In this document: one piece after another, positions 37,993-47,057 of the stretch | Position numbering within the stretch: the first letter of the stretch is position 1 | Layout of the letters: each line of letters starts with the position of its first letter | NCBI RefSeq assembly: GCF_041505935.1 | Contig: NZ_CP140110.1 | From: Fervidobacterium_A thailandense | GTDB lineage: Bacteria; Thermotogota; Thermotogae; Thermotogales; Fervidobacteriaceae | DNA: 64,000 nt | Reading direction: 5' to 3' (one strand) | Made by a program: the position numbers and the translations under genes | The notes under the pieces: generated by a model | Database searches by the model: none | The model's input: only the letters and a program-made list of their open reading frames with translations | What the model was told of the DNA's origin: nothing

Positions 37993-38565
37993 GTGGTCAA
38001 GATTTTCAGACCAGAAAGTACAAAAGACTACATGCCACAAAAACGCATTTATATAGCAAGGGTGGGAGCACGCCATTCACAGATAGTAAGTGACGATACG
38101 CTCAACAGAGACGCAAATGAGATATACATGCTCGGTCTCAAAATTGCCGAACCGGTCGTTTTCTGGGATCTGTTCGAAGCGTCTCAGTTACAACCGGATT
38201 GGATTCCTTCAAGACTGAAGGGACACCCGCGTTACCTCATCTTTGTCTCAACACTTGGGCCACGCATTGATGAGGAAATAGAAAACCTTGGTCACTCTTC
38301 AGTTTTGCGCGCCCACTTACTCGATGCCTGGGCATCCGAAGCCCTCGAGAAACTCAACGACACATTTGAAAATTGGTTTCGAAAAACGTATCTTGCAAGA
38401 ACGACACGAAGATTCTCACCTGGTTACGAGGATCTACACATAACCGTGAACAAACATTACGTAGCGTTACTCGGGCTCCAAAACCGAATAAACGTACTAT
38501 CCAGTGGTGTTATGATTCCAAGAAAAACCACCACATGTATCGTTGGACTCGAGGAAAATTCGTAG
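37993..38565 (+). CDS. Stand-alone methionine synthase activation-domain protein
   Basis: 190 residues. RRFSPGYEDLHITVNKHYVALLG is the signature of the C-terminal SAM-binding reactivation domain of cobalamin-dependent methionine synthase (MetH). Here it is a separate gene with no B12 or homocysteine domains. In Thermotoga a similar small protein (TM0269) is known and its partner MetH lacks this domain. It would present SAM for reductive remethylation of oxidised cobalamin. GGAGTGG before the GTG at 37993 defines the start rather than the upstream GTG at 37984. Only a weak promoter (TTGAAC, then AATAAT) is visible. Confidence 0.82.
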   Translation: MVKIFRPESTKDYMPQKRIYIARVGARHSQIVSDDTLNRDANEIYMLGLKIAEPVVFWDLFEASQLQPDWIPSRLKGHPRYLIFVSTLGPRIDEEIENLGHSSVLRAHLLDAWASEALEKLNDTFENWFRKTYLARTTRRFSPGYEDLHITVNKHYVALLGLQNRINVLSSGVMIPRKTTTCIVGLEENS

Positions 38566-38576
38566 TAAAAATAAAT

Positions 38577-38598
38577 CCCGGGCGCACAGATGCCCGGG
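38577..38598. terminator. Terminator between the MetH-activation gene and flagellin 1
   Basis: CCCGGGC/GCCCGGG with an 8-nt loop. The minus side continues ATTTATTTTT, the plus side AGATCTTTT, so it mainly serves the flagellin. Confidence 0.75.
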
Positions 38599-38638
38599 AG
38601 ATCTTTTCATGGATCTCGAACTTTAACCGAATAATTAA

Positions 38639-40798
38639 CTATCCTCTCAATAGCTGCAGCACATTCTGAGGCAGTGCGTTCGATTGAGCAAGCATCGCCA
38701 TACCAGATTGCATAAGGATTTGGTACTTGGTGAACTGCATCATCTCCTTGGCCATATCCGCATCCCTTATTCGGCTTTCGGCGGCTGTTAGGTTTTCGGC
38801 GGCTATTTGCAGATTGGCAATTGTGTGTTCCAACCTATTTTGAACAGCCCCAATTTGAGAGCGTACAGAGCTCACTTTTTGTATGGCGTTATCAACAACC
38901 GTAATTGTTCGTTCAGATGAATCTTGAGACTCAACGTTGAGTGAATCCTTGATTAACCCTAATGCTCCAGAATCCAGCTTATCAATTCCAAAAAGCATGT
39001 TCGCTCCTTCGTTTGGACCTATCTGGAACACGAGCTGATTGCTTTTTCGCCATCGTTCGTCCGTTCTTATCGCGCTTGCGTCAACCACTTGCTGATGAGG
39101 AAGAGCTTCTCCGAAATCTTTTATGGAGAACGCATCTTTGTTCCAGCGAGCAACGATACCCTTCTTCCCAATAACGTTTATGTCAAAATTGCTGCCGTTG
39201 TAAATGATTCTTGAACCCGTGGAAAGTTCCCCGTGAAGTACGCCACCTTGCTGCAAATCAACAATTGTAGAAAATTGTAAACTATTGCGATCAAAATAAG
39301 ACACTTTGACGTCAAGTTCGCTATCTGCATCTCCTTTGAATTGACCAACTTCGTAAATATACGAGCCTTCGAAGACGTCTTCGAAATAGATCGGGACAGT
39401 TGTTGCTACAGACACTTCAAAACTATTCACTTGAGCTTTAACTAAATTCAATCTGGTTGTACACAGCGTCGTTTCCACGAGTGTTGTGGCTACGGAAAAA
39501 CTGACAGGACCAGATAGCCATCTTGTGAAGCTAAGTAATGTTGAAAGACTCACAGCGCTTGAAAGGGAAACAACAGTTGGCACACCCGTTACTGTCGGCA
39601 TTGTGAAAAAAACGGTTGTCGGAAACTGCAAGTTGGTTGTCGGAATTACAAATAACGGGGAAACTGTGGATTGCCCGACAAACGTCCTGGAAAAAGAGAA
39701 GGTCTTGTTAACAATCAGAGTAGTTGAAACTGTCATGGATTCGCCTGGAATCCTCAACGGAACTATGATCGTTGTCGGGTGTGTAAACGTTCTGTTCAGG
39801 CTAAACCATCTGATAACTGTCTGGCTTACCTGTCTTTCTACGATGGTAGAGTATGAGAACGGAACGATAATGTTGTAATTGTACGATATAGTGGTAGGTT
39901 CTGTTATCGGTGAAGCAACTATTGTTGAGAAAGAGACGATTGTTGTCAGACTTAGCCGGGTAGTTATTGTCGCAAAAATGTTATAGTTACTATTCCACCT
40001 CACAATAGTTGGTACACTCACCGTGGAGACAAAACCCACAATAGGGTTCGGCGCGACGTCTGTGACTAAGAAGTCAAACTTTAAGCCACCTCTTACGATG
40101 GAAACATAGTATCGATCGGCTTCATCCGGAACTTCGAATGAAAGAACTTTGTATCCGTTAGAATATACATTTACTGTTTTGCCGGAGATAGACAGGCTTA
40201 CCGAGCCAAGAGTGATTCCTCCGTAAACTAGGTCTATTTTTCTAACCCCGTCACGTTCATTCAATTCACCGTGTGTACCTAAAACTCCAGCCAGGTCGAA
40301 AGTACCATCTAACGAAGCCTTTAAGTTCATAGCACCTGGAACATAAACAACGTAGTGTGGAAAAGCTCTGAAAGGTTCTATAGAACCGTCCAGCAACTTT
40401 ATTGTGTTGAATTCTGTGGCTCTGCTTATCCTATCGATCTCCAATCTGAGTTGCTCTATTTCTCGTTGAATCGCAGCCCGATCAACCTCAGTATTTGTAT
40501 CGTTGGCTGCCTGGACTGCTAGTTCACGTATTCTATGCAAGATCGAATGTATCTCTGCCAAAGCTCCTTCTGCCGTTTGTAAAAGAGAAATCGCGTCCTG
40601 TGCGTTTTTTAAAGCAGCTTGAAATCCTATGATTTGACTTCTAAGTTTTTCGCTAATCGCAAGCCCCGCTACATCATCCGCAGCTTTAGTTATACGCAGG
40701 CCTGAAGACAACCTTTCAAGCGTTTTCTTAAGATTGTTATCTGTTGAAACAAGAACTCTATGGGCGTTTAACGCGTTCAAGTTATTGTTTATCCTCAA
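38639..40798 (-). CDS. Flagellin with a large inserted central domain
   Basis: 719 residues, about 200 longer than its two neighbours. Ends are classic flagellin: MRINNNLNALNAHRVL and KTLERLSSGLRITKAADDVAGLAISEK at the N-terminus, and SRIRDADMAKEMMQF with the LPQNVLQLLRG tail, which form the filament core. Between residues ~258 and ~452 is a stretch almost without charge, rich in Thr, Val, Ser, Ile and Phe, with recurring (S/T)TIV and PTT(I/V) units and a Cys, absent from the paralogues. It starts with TTG behind GGAGGGAG; a small hairpin may cover that site. No sigma-28 promoter is seen directly upstream, so it may depend on read-through from flagellin 2. Confidence 0.9.
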   Translation of the reverse strand: MRINNNLNALNAHRVLVSTDNNLKKTLERLSSGLRITKAADDVAGLAISEKLRSQIIGFQAALKNAQDAISLLQTAEGALAEIHSILHRIRELAVQAANDTNTEVDRAAIQREIEQLRLEIDRISRATEFNTIKLLDGSIEPFRAFPHYVVYVPGAMNLKASLDGTFDLAGVLGTHGELNERDGVRKIDLVYGGITLGSVSLSISGKTVNVYSNGYKVLSFEVPDEADRYYVSIVRGGLKFDFLVTDVAPNPIVGFVSTVSVPTIVRWNSNYNIFATITTRLSLTTIVSFSTIVASPITEPTTISYNYNIIVPFSYSTIVERQVSQTVIRWFSLNRTFTHPTTIIVPLRIPGESMTVSTTLIVNKTFSFSRTFVGQSTVSPLFVIPTTNLQFPTTVFFTMPTVTGVPTVVSLSSAVSLSTLLSFTRWLSGPVSFSVATTLVETTLCTTRLNLVKAQVNSFEVSVATTVPIYFEDVFEGSYIYEVGQFKGDADSELDVKVSYFDRNSLQFSTIVDLQQGGVLHGELSTGSRIIYNGSNFDINVIGKKGIVARWNKDAFSIKDFGEALPHQQVVDASAIRTDERWRKSNQLVFQIGPNEGANMLFGIDKLDSGALGLIKDSLNVESQDSSERTITVVDNAIQKVSSVRSQIGAVQNRLEHTIANLQIAAENLTAAESRIRDADMAKEMMQFTKYQILMQSGMAMLAQSNALPQNVLQLLRG

Positions 40799-40805
40799 AG
40801 CACTC

Positions 40806-40822
40806 CCTCCTAAATATGGAGG
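40806..40822 (-). promoter_or_regulatory. Hairpin covering the flagellin 1 ribosome binding site
   Basis: On the minus strand CCTCC, a 7-nt loop, and GGAGG pair so that the Shine-Dalgarno is inside the stem, just before the TTG start at 40798. Five pairs would be weak at high temperature. Confidence 0.4.
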
Positions 40823-40854
40823 CTTTAAATGAAACCGTCATAGGTTATTTTGAC

Positions 40855-42393
40855 TTAACCCCTCAATAGCTGCAGCACGTTCTGAGGCAATGCATTTGAT
40901 TGAGCAAGCATCGCCATACCAGATTGCATAAGGATTTGGTACTTGGTGAACTGCATCATCTCCTTGGCCATATCCGCATCCCTTATTCGGCTTTCGGCGG
41001 CTGTTAGGTTTTCGGCAGCTACTCCGAGGTTGGCAATTGTGTGCTCAAGACGGTTTTGGATAGCACCTAGGGCCGCTCGTGCAGAACTAACCTTGTGAAT
41101 TGCACCATCAATTATCATAATACTTCGTTCAGCACTGTTTTGATCGGTGACTTTTACAGCATCCGGTGTGATTCCCAAGGCATCAGCAGTCATCTTGTCA
41201 ATTCCAGCAATCATATTCACTCCTTCGTTAGCACCAATTTGAAATACGAGAACCCTTTCTCCGTAGTTCTTTGACTCAGCTCTGACAACCCCACTGTCGA
41301 TGACTTGCTCAAGAGGTTGAGCACCTCCAAAATCAGTGATCGAGTAAGCCGTTGTGGTCCATGAAAAGAGAACCCCTTTACCACCTACAAAGGACAATAC
41401 GCCCGTGCTACTCAACGCAAACTCTCCTAAAGCTAAACGTCCCAGTGAATAATCGACTACGGTTACCACTGACAGACCCAACTCAGTTACCTTTACCAAT
41501 CGCACATCCAAATTACTGGTTGAGTTCCCTTTAAACTGCCCAACTTCCAATATGTAAGTACCTTCTTCAACGTCGTCTGATGATAAACTCTTGGTTGTTG
41601 CCAAACCTACCTTCAAGTTATTAACGCGTGCTCTGACCGTAGCAATGCCGGTTGATGCATCAGAGATTGTCAGTTCAAACTTAAGGTCTCCCCAGGTTAT
41701 AGTTTTGTTTACCGTCGTATCATTACCAACCGTGAAAGATCCTATGCTTGTACTTCCAAACTTCAGATGGACAGTTTTTCCTGAAACTATAACGCTAAGC
41801 GCACCAATTCGCATTCCTGCAAGATCCAAGGCTATTGATGAGTTATTTTGAATCGCACTGGAGGTGCTGAACAATGTAACACTTGCAGCTAAGGTTGTTT
41901 TCAAAGTTGATACGTTGAGGTCGAAATTCCCACCGGTCACTACCTTCAAATCCGCGTAAGCTCTAAAGCTTTCAAGTTTCCCATCCAATAATTTCTTTGT
42001 GTTGAATTCCGTGGCTCTCGCTATCCTGTTTATTTCCTCTCGTAACTGGTCAATCTCGGCCTGAATGTTTTCGCGGTCAACGTTTGTGTTTGTATCAGAG
42101 GCCGCTTGTACAGCAAGCTCTCTCATCCTCTGGAGTATTGCATGGATCTCTTGCAACGCTCCTTCAGCAGTTTGAATAAGCGAAATGGCATCCTGTGCGT
42201 TCTTTACAGCCATTTCAAGTCCGCGAATCTGCCCTCTCATCTTCTCGCTGATCGCTAGACCAGCAGCATCGTCACTTGCACGGTTGATCTTCAAACCGGA
42301 GGACAACCGTTCTAACGTTTTCTTCATATCCGAATCCGTTAGAGTAATCTGCCTCCATGCGTTGAGTGCCGACAAGTTGTGGTTAATACGCAT
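40855..42393 (-). CDS. Flagellin 2
   Basis: About 512 residues. N-terminal MRINHNLSALNAW and C-terminal DADMAKEMMQFTKYQILMQ plus LPQNVLQLLRG match the filament core domains; the D2/D3 region (~170-330) is Ser/Thr/Val-rich and differs from flagellin 3. ATG at 42393 behind GGAGGTGG (the frame runs three codons further). It begins 39 bp after the TPR-glycosyltransferase gene, and no promoter is visible in that gap, so it is likely transcribed through from upstream. Confidence 0.95.
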   Translation of the reverse strand: MRINHNLSALNAWRQITLTDSDMKKTLERLSSGLKINRASDDAAGLAISEKMRGQIRGLEMAVKNAQDAISLIQTAEGALQEIHAILQRMRELAVQAASDTNTNVDRENIQAEIDQLREEINRIARATEFNTKKLLDGKLESFRAYADLKVVTGGNFDLNVSTLKTTLAASVTLFSTSSAIQNNSSIALDLAGMRIGALSVIVSGKTVHLKFGSTSIGSFTVGNDTTVNKTITWGDLKFELTISDASTGIATVRARVNNLKVGLATTKSLSSDDVEEGTYILEVGQFKGNSTSNLDVRLVKVTELGLSVVTVVDYSLGRLALGEFALSSTGVLSFVGGKGVLFSWTTTAYSITDFGGAQPLEQVIDSGVVRAESKNYGERVLVFQIGANEGVNMIAGIDKMTADALGITPDAVKVTDQNSAERSIMIIDGAIHKVSSARAALGAIQNRLEHTIANLGVAAENLTAAESRIRDADMAKEMMQFTKYQILMQSGMAMLAQSNALPQNVLQLLRG

Positions 42394-42432
42394 ACACTCC
42401 ACCTCCCAGGCTAGATCAATTTAACCCATTCA

Positions 42433-45063
42433 CTAAGACTTGCGCGCATATATTACCCTTAAGTTATTTGAGAGTGATTCAATTTTGATCTCTTTGAACC
42501 CCAAACTCTCAAAGAGCTTGAGAATTTGCTCAGAGTTCCTGATCACTCTAAACAACGGGTACCTCCATACGATATCTTCTTTCTTGGAAAAATCAGGAAC
42601 GTAATAGAACATGACTACCGTTTCAAAATCACGAACGAAGGTTTCAATGTTCGGGAAAATGTTCAAGGCTTCAAAACTTAACAGATTCCTCGATTCTGAT
42701 GACAAGTAGCTTCCAAGTTCTCTACACGCACTGTCTATTAAATGCCTGTAATCGTCCAGTTCAAAATCCAAAACTTGGAAATCCTTCAGTCGATAATTCA
42801 ATAAAACTTCCATTAAGTTTCCGTAATCGGGTTTTAAAGTGCTTAGCCTAAAATTCTTCAGTTTCCTTTTGTATTGTTGTAATACCTCAATTGTTGGGAA
42901 AGGTTGAACGTAATAGAATGTTTCACACTTCCTCCAAACCCGGACCGGTGATATCAATCCAAGTCCGGAATGATTTTCTGAAATGTTACCAACCCAAACT
43001 ATTTCGTCATCTTCATTACCGAATTCTTCGCATACATAAAATCCATCGAACGGAAACTGTCCTAATGCGATATCCCCCAAATTGTAGTTCGTGATACAGG
43101 CTTTGGTATGATATTCGTACGCTTTCTTAAGGTCATCCTGACTGTTAGAAAGTTCATAAATCTTGCCGAGTCTGTAATAAAAGAACGGGAAAGCTTCCCT
43201 GGCCTTTATCTCCTCTAAAAGCTTTCTGGCTTTTTCTCTGTCCTTATCCATCGAATAGACGGCACTTAAGTACTTTGCAAAATCAGAATCTGAAATCAAA
43301 TAAGCGTGTTGCAACTCTTCGATAGGGTAAATTTTGCTCAAGTCCGCAAAGAACTCTCTGTTTTTGAAGAAAAACTCTCGGATTTCTTCAAAAGTTCCGT
43401 CTATCTCAGGAGTGATTCTCGATTTCAGATCATCCACGACAACCTTTAAGAACTTTGAAACCTCTGGCAATTTTTCGATGGCTCTTCGATAGTATTCAAT
43501 CGCCGGTTTGAAATTACCGTTCTTTAAATAGAGGTCTCCTATCAGAGCATAAGCAACTCCAGCTAATGTTGAGTCCTCGGATTTTCTTATTGCGTTCAAA
43601 ACTTTCAATTTCTCAGTCAAATCATCGCTACTAAACTGAAAGTAAGTTAGCAGAGCACCAACACCCAGTTCCGAGATCTTCGAAACCCTGTCAATTCCAA
43701 AAAGCCAATCCATAAGCAGGTCTTTATTTGTTCCCTTGAGCTTTTCAAAAACGAGTTTTTCAAAGTTAGAAAGCTCGGCATTTTCAAACAACTCATCCCT
43801 TACAGTCAGTCCAGCATGCTGAAGCTTGTCAACAACTTGCAAAAGAGGAATTTTAACCCCGTGTAAGCGACAAAAACGAACCGTTTCGTAAAACTCTGGT
43901 TCAATTTCACGAAGTTGTTCATCGCTAAGTTGAAGAAAGCTCGCTAAGATGTAGCTCCCTATCTTCTTTGGGTCTTCGGCCGTTAACTCTGCTTCTTCAA
44001 AGATTTTAGGGAAGTGCTCTCTGAACTTTAAAATGTTTCCCAACCTTAGATAAGCCAAACTCAATACCATCCTAACTGATGCCGAAAATTTTAGAGACAT
44101 TATTGTCCAAACGAACTTTTCTGGAAATCTTTCCACCAATGCTTTATTCTCAAAAAACTTTTCTGCAGCTTCAATAACTTTTTCGTAGTCTTTCTTTGCA
44201 TCGTATAAGATTGCAAGCCCGCAATAAGGATCGGGATTCTCGGATACAAAACTTATCGTCCATCGGAAAAGTTCTTCCGCTGAATCATGTAGTCCCTTCG
44301 CGTATAAGTCCATGCCATGAAGGAACATGACCTCGAGGGCAATAGGGGTTAGTGCCTTGTATTCTTTCAAAAGGCGGATAGTTCTTTCGGCCAGTTGATA
44401 TTTTTCGTGAACCTTACCACCAATAGATTCAATCTTGTACAATTGCGCCGTGTAGTAAATTTCTTCGTGAGGCGATAAATCCTTCTCTTCCAGCGTCTTG
44501 CGGATAAGTGTACTGGAACGCGCGTATTTTTTCTTCTTTAAGCTCCTTGTCCAAATGTATCCATAATGGTAAATCGGAAACTTTGCCTCGACTACTTTTC
44601 CTTTGTAAACAGGCTGATTGTGTACAATGTGCTCGTACCTAACAGTCCCGTTTCTAAACACCCTGGCGGTCGAGGCAACTTCCACTTTCTTCAGATCCCA
44701 GTCAAGATAACTGATGGTCGGCAGATACACGGTGTTAACGTCCTTCGGAAGGCTCTTCAAAAACTCTCTTATCCCGGCAAAATCCTCCCTAACCTCTTCG
44801 TCAGCATCGTATATGAGTACCCACTCACAGGTGGGAAACTGGAGTGAAAAATTCCGTGCAGCGGAGAAGTCATCATGCCACTCGTAGTAATAGATTTTGT
44901 CAGTGTACTTTCTTGCAATTTCCACACTATTATCCTTCGAACCTGTGTCAACCACAATAATCTCATCCACATAGGGTCTTATACTTCCTAAAGCCCTATC
45001 CAAGTTGTGGGCTTCATCTCTCATAATCATCGCAACACTTAGAAGGCAGCGTTCTTGCGACAT
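42433..45063 (-). CDS. TPR-containing family 2 glycosyltransferase
   Basis: 876 residues. The N-terminal GT2 domain (~1-230) shows LSVAMIMRDEAHNLDRAL, the nucleotide-sugar site IIVVDTGSKDNS, and the metal-binding DADEE. After it comes a long helical region with TPR-like repeats (e.g. ~255-300 and ~500-545), as in O-GlcNAc-type and flagellar glycosyltransferases. The last ~200 residues are unassigned. Lying between two flagellin genes on their strand, it most likely glycosylates flagellin; that is inference from position. ATG at 45063 behind GGAGGTT. Confidence 0.85.
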   Translation of the reverse strand: MSQERCLLSVAMIMRDEAHNLDRALGSIRPYVDEIIVVDTGSKDNSVEIARKYTDKIYYYEWHDDFSAARNFSLQFPTCEWVLIYDADEEVREDFAGIREFLKSLPKDVNTVYLPTISYLDWDLKKVEVASTARVFRNGTVRYEHIVHNQPVYKGKVVEAKFPIYHYGYIWTRSLKKKKYARSSTLIRKTLEEKDLSPHEEIYYTAQLYKIESIGGKVHEKYQLAERTIRLLKEYKALTPIALEVMFLHGMDLYAKGLHDSAEELFRWTISFVSENPDPYCGLAILYDAKKDYEKVIEAAEKFFENKALVERFPEKFVWTIMSLKFSASVRMVLSLAYLRLGNILKFREHFPKIFEEAELTAEDPKKIGSYILASFLQLSDEQLREIEPEFYETVRFCRLHGVKIPLLQVVDKLQHAGLTVRDELFENAELSNFEKLVFEKLKGTNKDLLMDWLFGIDRVSKISELGVGALLTYFQFSSDDLTEKLKVLNAIRKSEDSTLAGVAYALIGDLYLKNGNFKPAIEYYRRAIEKLPEVSKFLKVVVDDLKSRITPEIDGTFEEIREFFFKNREFFADLSKIYPIEELQHAYLISDSDFAKYLSAVYSMDKDREKARKLLEEIKAREAFPFFYYRLGKIYELSNSQDDLKKAYEYHTKACITNYNLGDIALGQFPFDGFYVCEEFGNEDDEIVWVGNISENHSGLGLISPVRVWRKCETFYYVQPFPTIEVLQQYKRKLKNFRLSTLKPDYGNLMEVLLNYRLKDFQVLDFELDDYRHLIDSACRELGSYLSSESRNLLSFEALNIFPNIETFVRDFETVVMFYYVPDFSKKEDIVWRYPLFRVIRNSEQILKLFESLGFKEIKIESLSNNLRVIYARKS

Positions 45064-45149
45064 CGAAAAACCTCCTACTATCAGCATACTAACTTGATCT
45101 TAATTTTGTCCAAATCAAATATTTCGATTCATTTGTGAAGGAATCCTAA

Positions 45150-45186
45150 GGACAAAAAACAAAAGCGGGCCGAAAGGCCCGCTTTT
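45150..45186 (-). terminator. Terminator of flagellin 3
   Basis: Stem AAAAGCGGGCC/GGCCCGCTTTT with a GAAA loop; the minus strand continues TGTTTTTTG. Confidence 0.9.
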
Positions 45187-45222
45187 GTTTGCAGAACTCG
45201 ACCTCTAAAGGTATTTTTAAAA

Positions 45223-46821
45223 TTACCTCAGCAGCTGCAACACGTTCTGTGGTTGAGCGTTCGCCTGCGCGAGCATCGCCATACTCGACTGGAGCAGGAT
45301 CTGTTGTTTGGTGAATTGCATCATCTCTTTTGCCATATCGGCATCTCTGATTCGGCTTTCGGCTGCTGTCAGGTTCTCCGCAGCTACACCGAGGTTTGCA
45401 ATCGTGTGTTCAAGCCTGTTCTGGACAGCACCAAGTGCAGCCCTTGCGGTACTTACCTTGTGAATAGCAGCATCGATAACCATTATCGTTCTTTCAGCAC
45501 TATTCTGGTCAGTGACTTTCAGCGAATCGCGGGTCAACCCAAGTGCCGCAGCTCGCATATCATCAAGACCAGCGATCATGTTATGACCTTCGTTAGCACC
45601 GATCTGGAACACCAACGAAGTGTCTCGGTAGTTTCTCTCTTCAGCTCTGACTACACCGCTGTCGATAACGGCTTCCGTTGGTAATGCATCACCGAAGGAG
45701 TTGATATTATAAACTGTCGGATCCCAAGTGAAAATTATACCGCGCCCGGTAATTGTCGAAGCAGTTAACGTCAGGAAGAATCCATTATTTGTTGTACTTA
45801 AACTTCCATTCACGTTGGGCTGATTTTCTGCAAAGATATACCGACCTTGCGAGAAATCAACAATCGGAGCTGACGCGAGTCCGGTTTCGTTAAAGTAATT
45901 AATCCTGACGTCAAGTGCAGACGTTTGAGCACCTCTAAACTGACCTACCTCAACGATGTAAGAACCCTCGGCTACATCTGTGAAGTTAACATTCGCAACA
46001 GCTGCTTTTGAAGTAGTGAGTGTTATGTTCAGCCTCTCAACTCGAGCTTTTACATTCGCTCCGGTAGAAGCATCGCTTAAGGTGAATTCAAATCGCAGAT
46101 CACCAAGCGTCAGTGTCTTCAAGGCATTAGTTGAATCGTTAGAAATAGCCACACTTCCCAAAGTTTGACCCGCGTATCTCACATAAACTGTTGCGCCAGA
46201 GATATCAATTGTCACATTACCAACATTGACATTTCCTATTCTGAGCGCCACAACAGTGCCGTTCGTAAAACTCGTTGCTATGTTTGCAAGAGTCGTTCCG
46301 GAATTCGCAGCCAGAACGGTTACACTTCCACTGTTTACAACTTTTAAATCAAAGTTTCCTCCGGTAACCACTTTTACATCTTGGTATGCCCTGAAGCTTT
46401 CGATCTTTCCATCGAGTAATTTCTTTGTGTTGAATTCCGTTGTCCTGGCGATTCTGTCGATTTCCTCTCTCAACTGGTCAAGCTCGGCTTGGATCTGGTT
46501 TCTGTCAACGTTTGTGTTGGTATCTGATGCCGCTTGAACTGCAAGTTCCCTCATCCTCTGGAGTATCGAGTGAACTTCCGTAAGTGCTCCTTCCGCTGTT
46601 TGAATCAAGGAAATCGCATCTTGCGCGTTCTTTACTGCCATCTCCAAACCGCGGATCTGGCCCCTCATCTTTTCACTGATGGCAAGACCAGCCGCATCAT
46701 CACCGGCTCTGTTGATCCTCAAACCTGAAGAGAGCCTCTCGAGCGTCTTGCTCATGTCCATGTTGACCATCGTGATGTTGCGCCAGCTGTTCAGAGCGTT
46801 GATGTTGTGGTTAATCCTCAT
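45223..46821 (-). CDS. Flagellin 3
   Basis: 532 residues. Core ends as in the neighbours (MRINHNINALNSW; SRIRDADMAKEMMQFTKQQ; QPQNVLQLLR), with a Thr/Val/Asn-rich centre (~165-360). ATG at 46821 behind GGAGGTGGG. It is the only flagellin here with an evident sigma-28 promoter (46899-46925) and with its own strong terminator, so it is probably the major filament subunit. Confidence 0.95.
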   Translation of the reverse strand: MRINHNINALNSWRNITMVNMDMSKTLERLSSGLRINRAGDDAAGLAISEKMRGQIRGLEMAVKNAQDAISLIQTAEGALTEVHSILQRMRELAVQAASDTNTNVDRNQIQAELDQLREEIDRIARTTEFNTKKLLDGKIESFRAYQDVKVVTGGNFDLKVVNSGSVTVLAANSGTTLANIATSFTNGTVVALRIGNVNVGNVTIDISGATVYVRYAGQTLGSVAISNDSTNALKTLTLGDLRFEFTLSDASTGANVKARVERLNITLTTSKAAVANVNFTDVAEGSYIVEVGQFRGAQTSALDVRINYFNETGLASAPIVDFSQGRYIFAENQPNVNGSLSTTNNGFFLTLTASTITGRGIIFTWDPTVYNINSFGDALPTEAVIDSGVVRAEERNYRDTSLVFQIGANEGHNMIAGLDDMRAAALGLTRDSLKVTDQNSAERTIMVIDAAIHKVSTARAALGAVQNRLEHTIANLGVAAENLTAAESRIRDADMAKEMMQFTKQQILLQSSMAMLAQANAQPQNVLQLLR

Positions 46822-46898
46822 ACCTGCCCACCTCCATGTGAAAGTTTTTCCTGAAGTTTCCTAAATTCCCTCAAGGGCGCCCTTGATTGCCATTTATA

Positions 46899-46925
46899 TT
46901 ATCGGAACTTGTTGGGAAAATTTTA
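46899..46925 (-). promoter_or_regulatory. Sigma-28 (FliA) type promoter of flagellin 3
   Basis: On the minus strand TAAA, 15 bp, TCCGATAA: 7 of 8 matches to GCCGATAA with the right spacing, ~78 bp before the ATG. Confidence 0.75.
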
Positions 46926-46948
46926 GGGCCGTCCCGTATGCAGTGCGA

Positions 46949-46972
46949 AATAACAGAGCTAATAACAGAGCT
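46949..46972 (+). repeat. Tandem 12-bp repeat upstream of the glycan fusion gene
   Basis: AATAACAGAGCT occurs twice head to tail, ~86 bp before the ATG at 47058. It might be a short duplication or a regulator site; no clear -10/-35 pair is seen in this gap. Confidence 0.6.
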
Positions 46973-47057
46973 AAGGGTACATAAATCAATTCTTAGGAAT
47001 TTAACGTTCTAAGTCTGAAAAATATACTTGAAAACACATCAGTTGGAGGGCTAATTT

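Noticed and set aside
39486..39878. 130-codon plus-strand frame inside the flagellin insertion
   Set aside because: It is antisense to a frame that is continuous with conserved flagellin ends on both sides.
46948..46972. The 12-bp tandem repeat as an integration or attachment site
   Set aside because: There is no tRNA, integrase or second copy elsewhere; a simple local duplication explains it.
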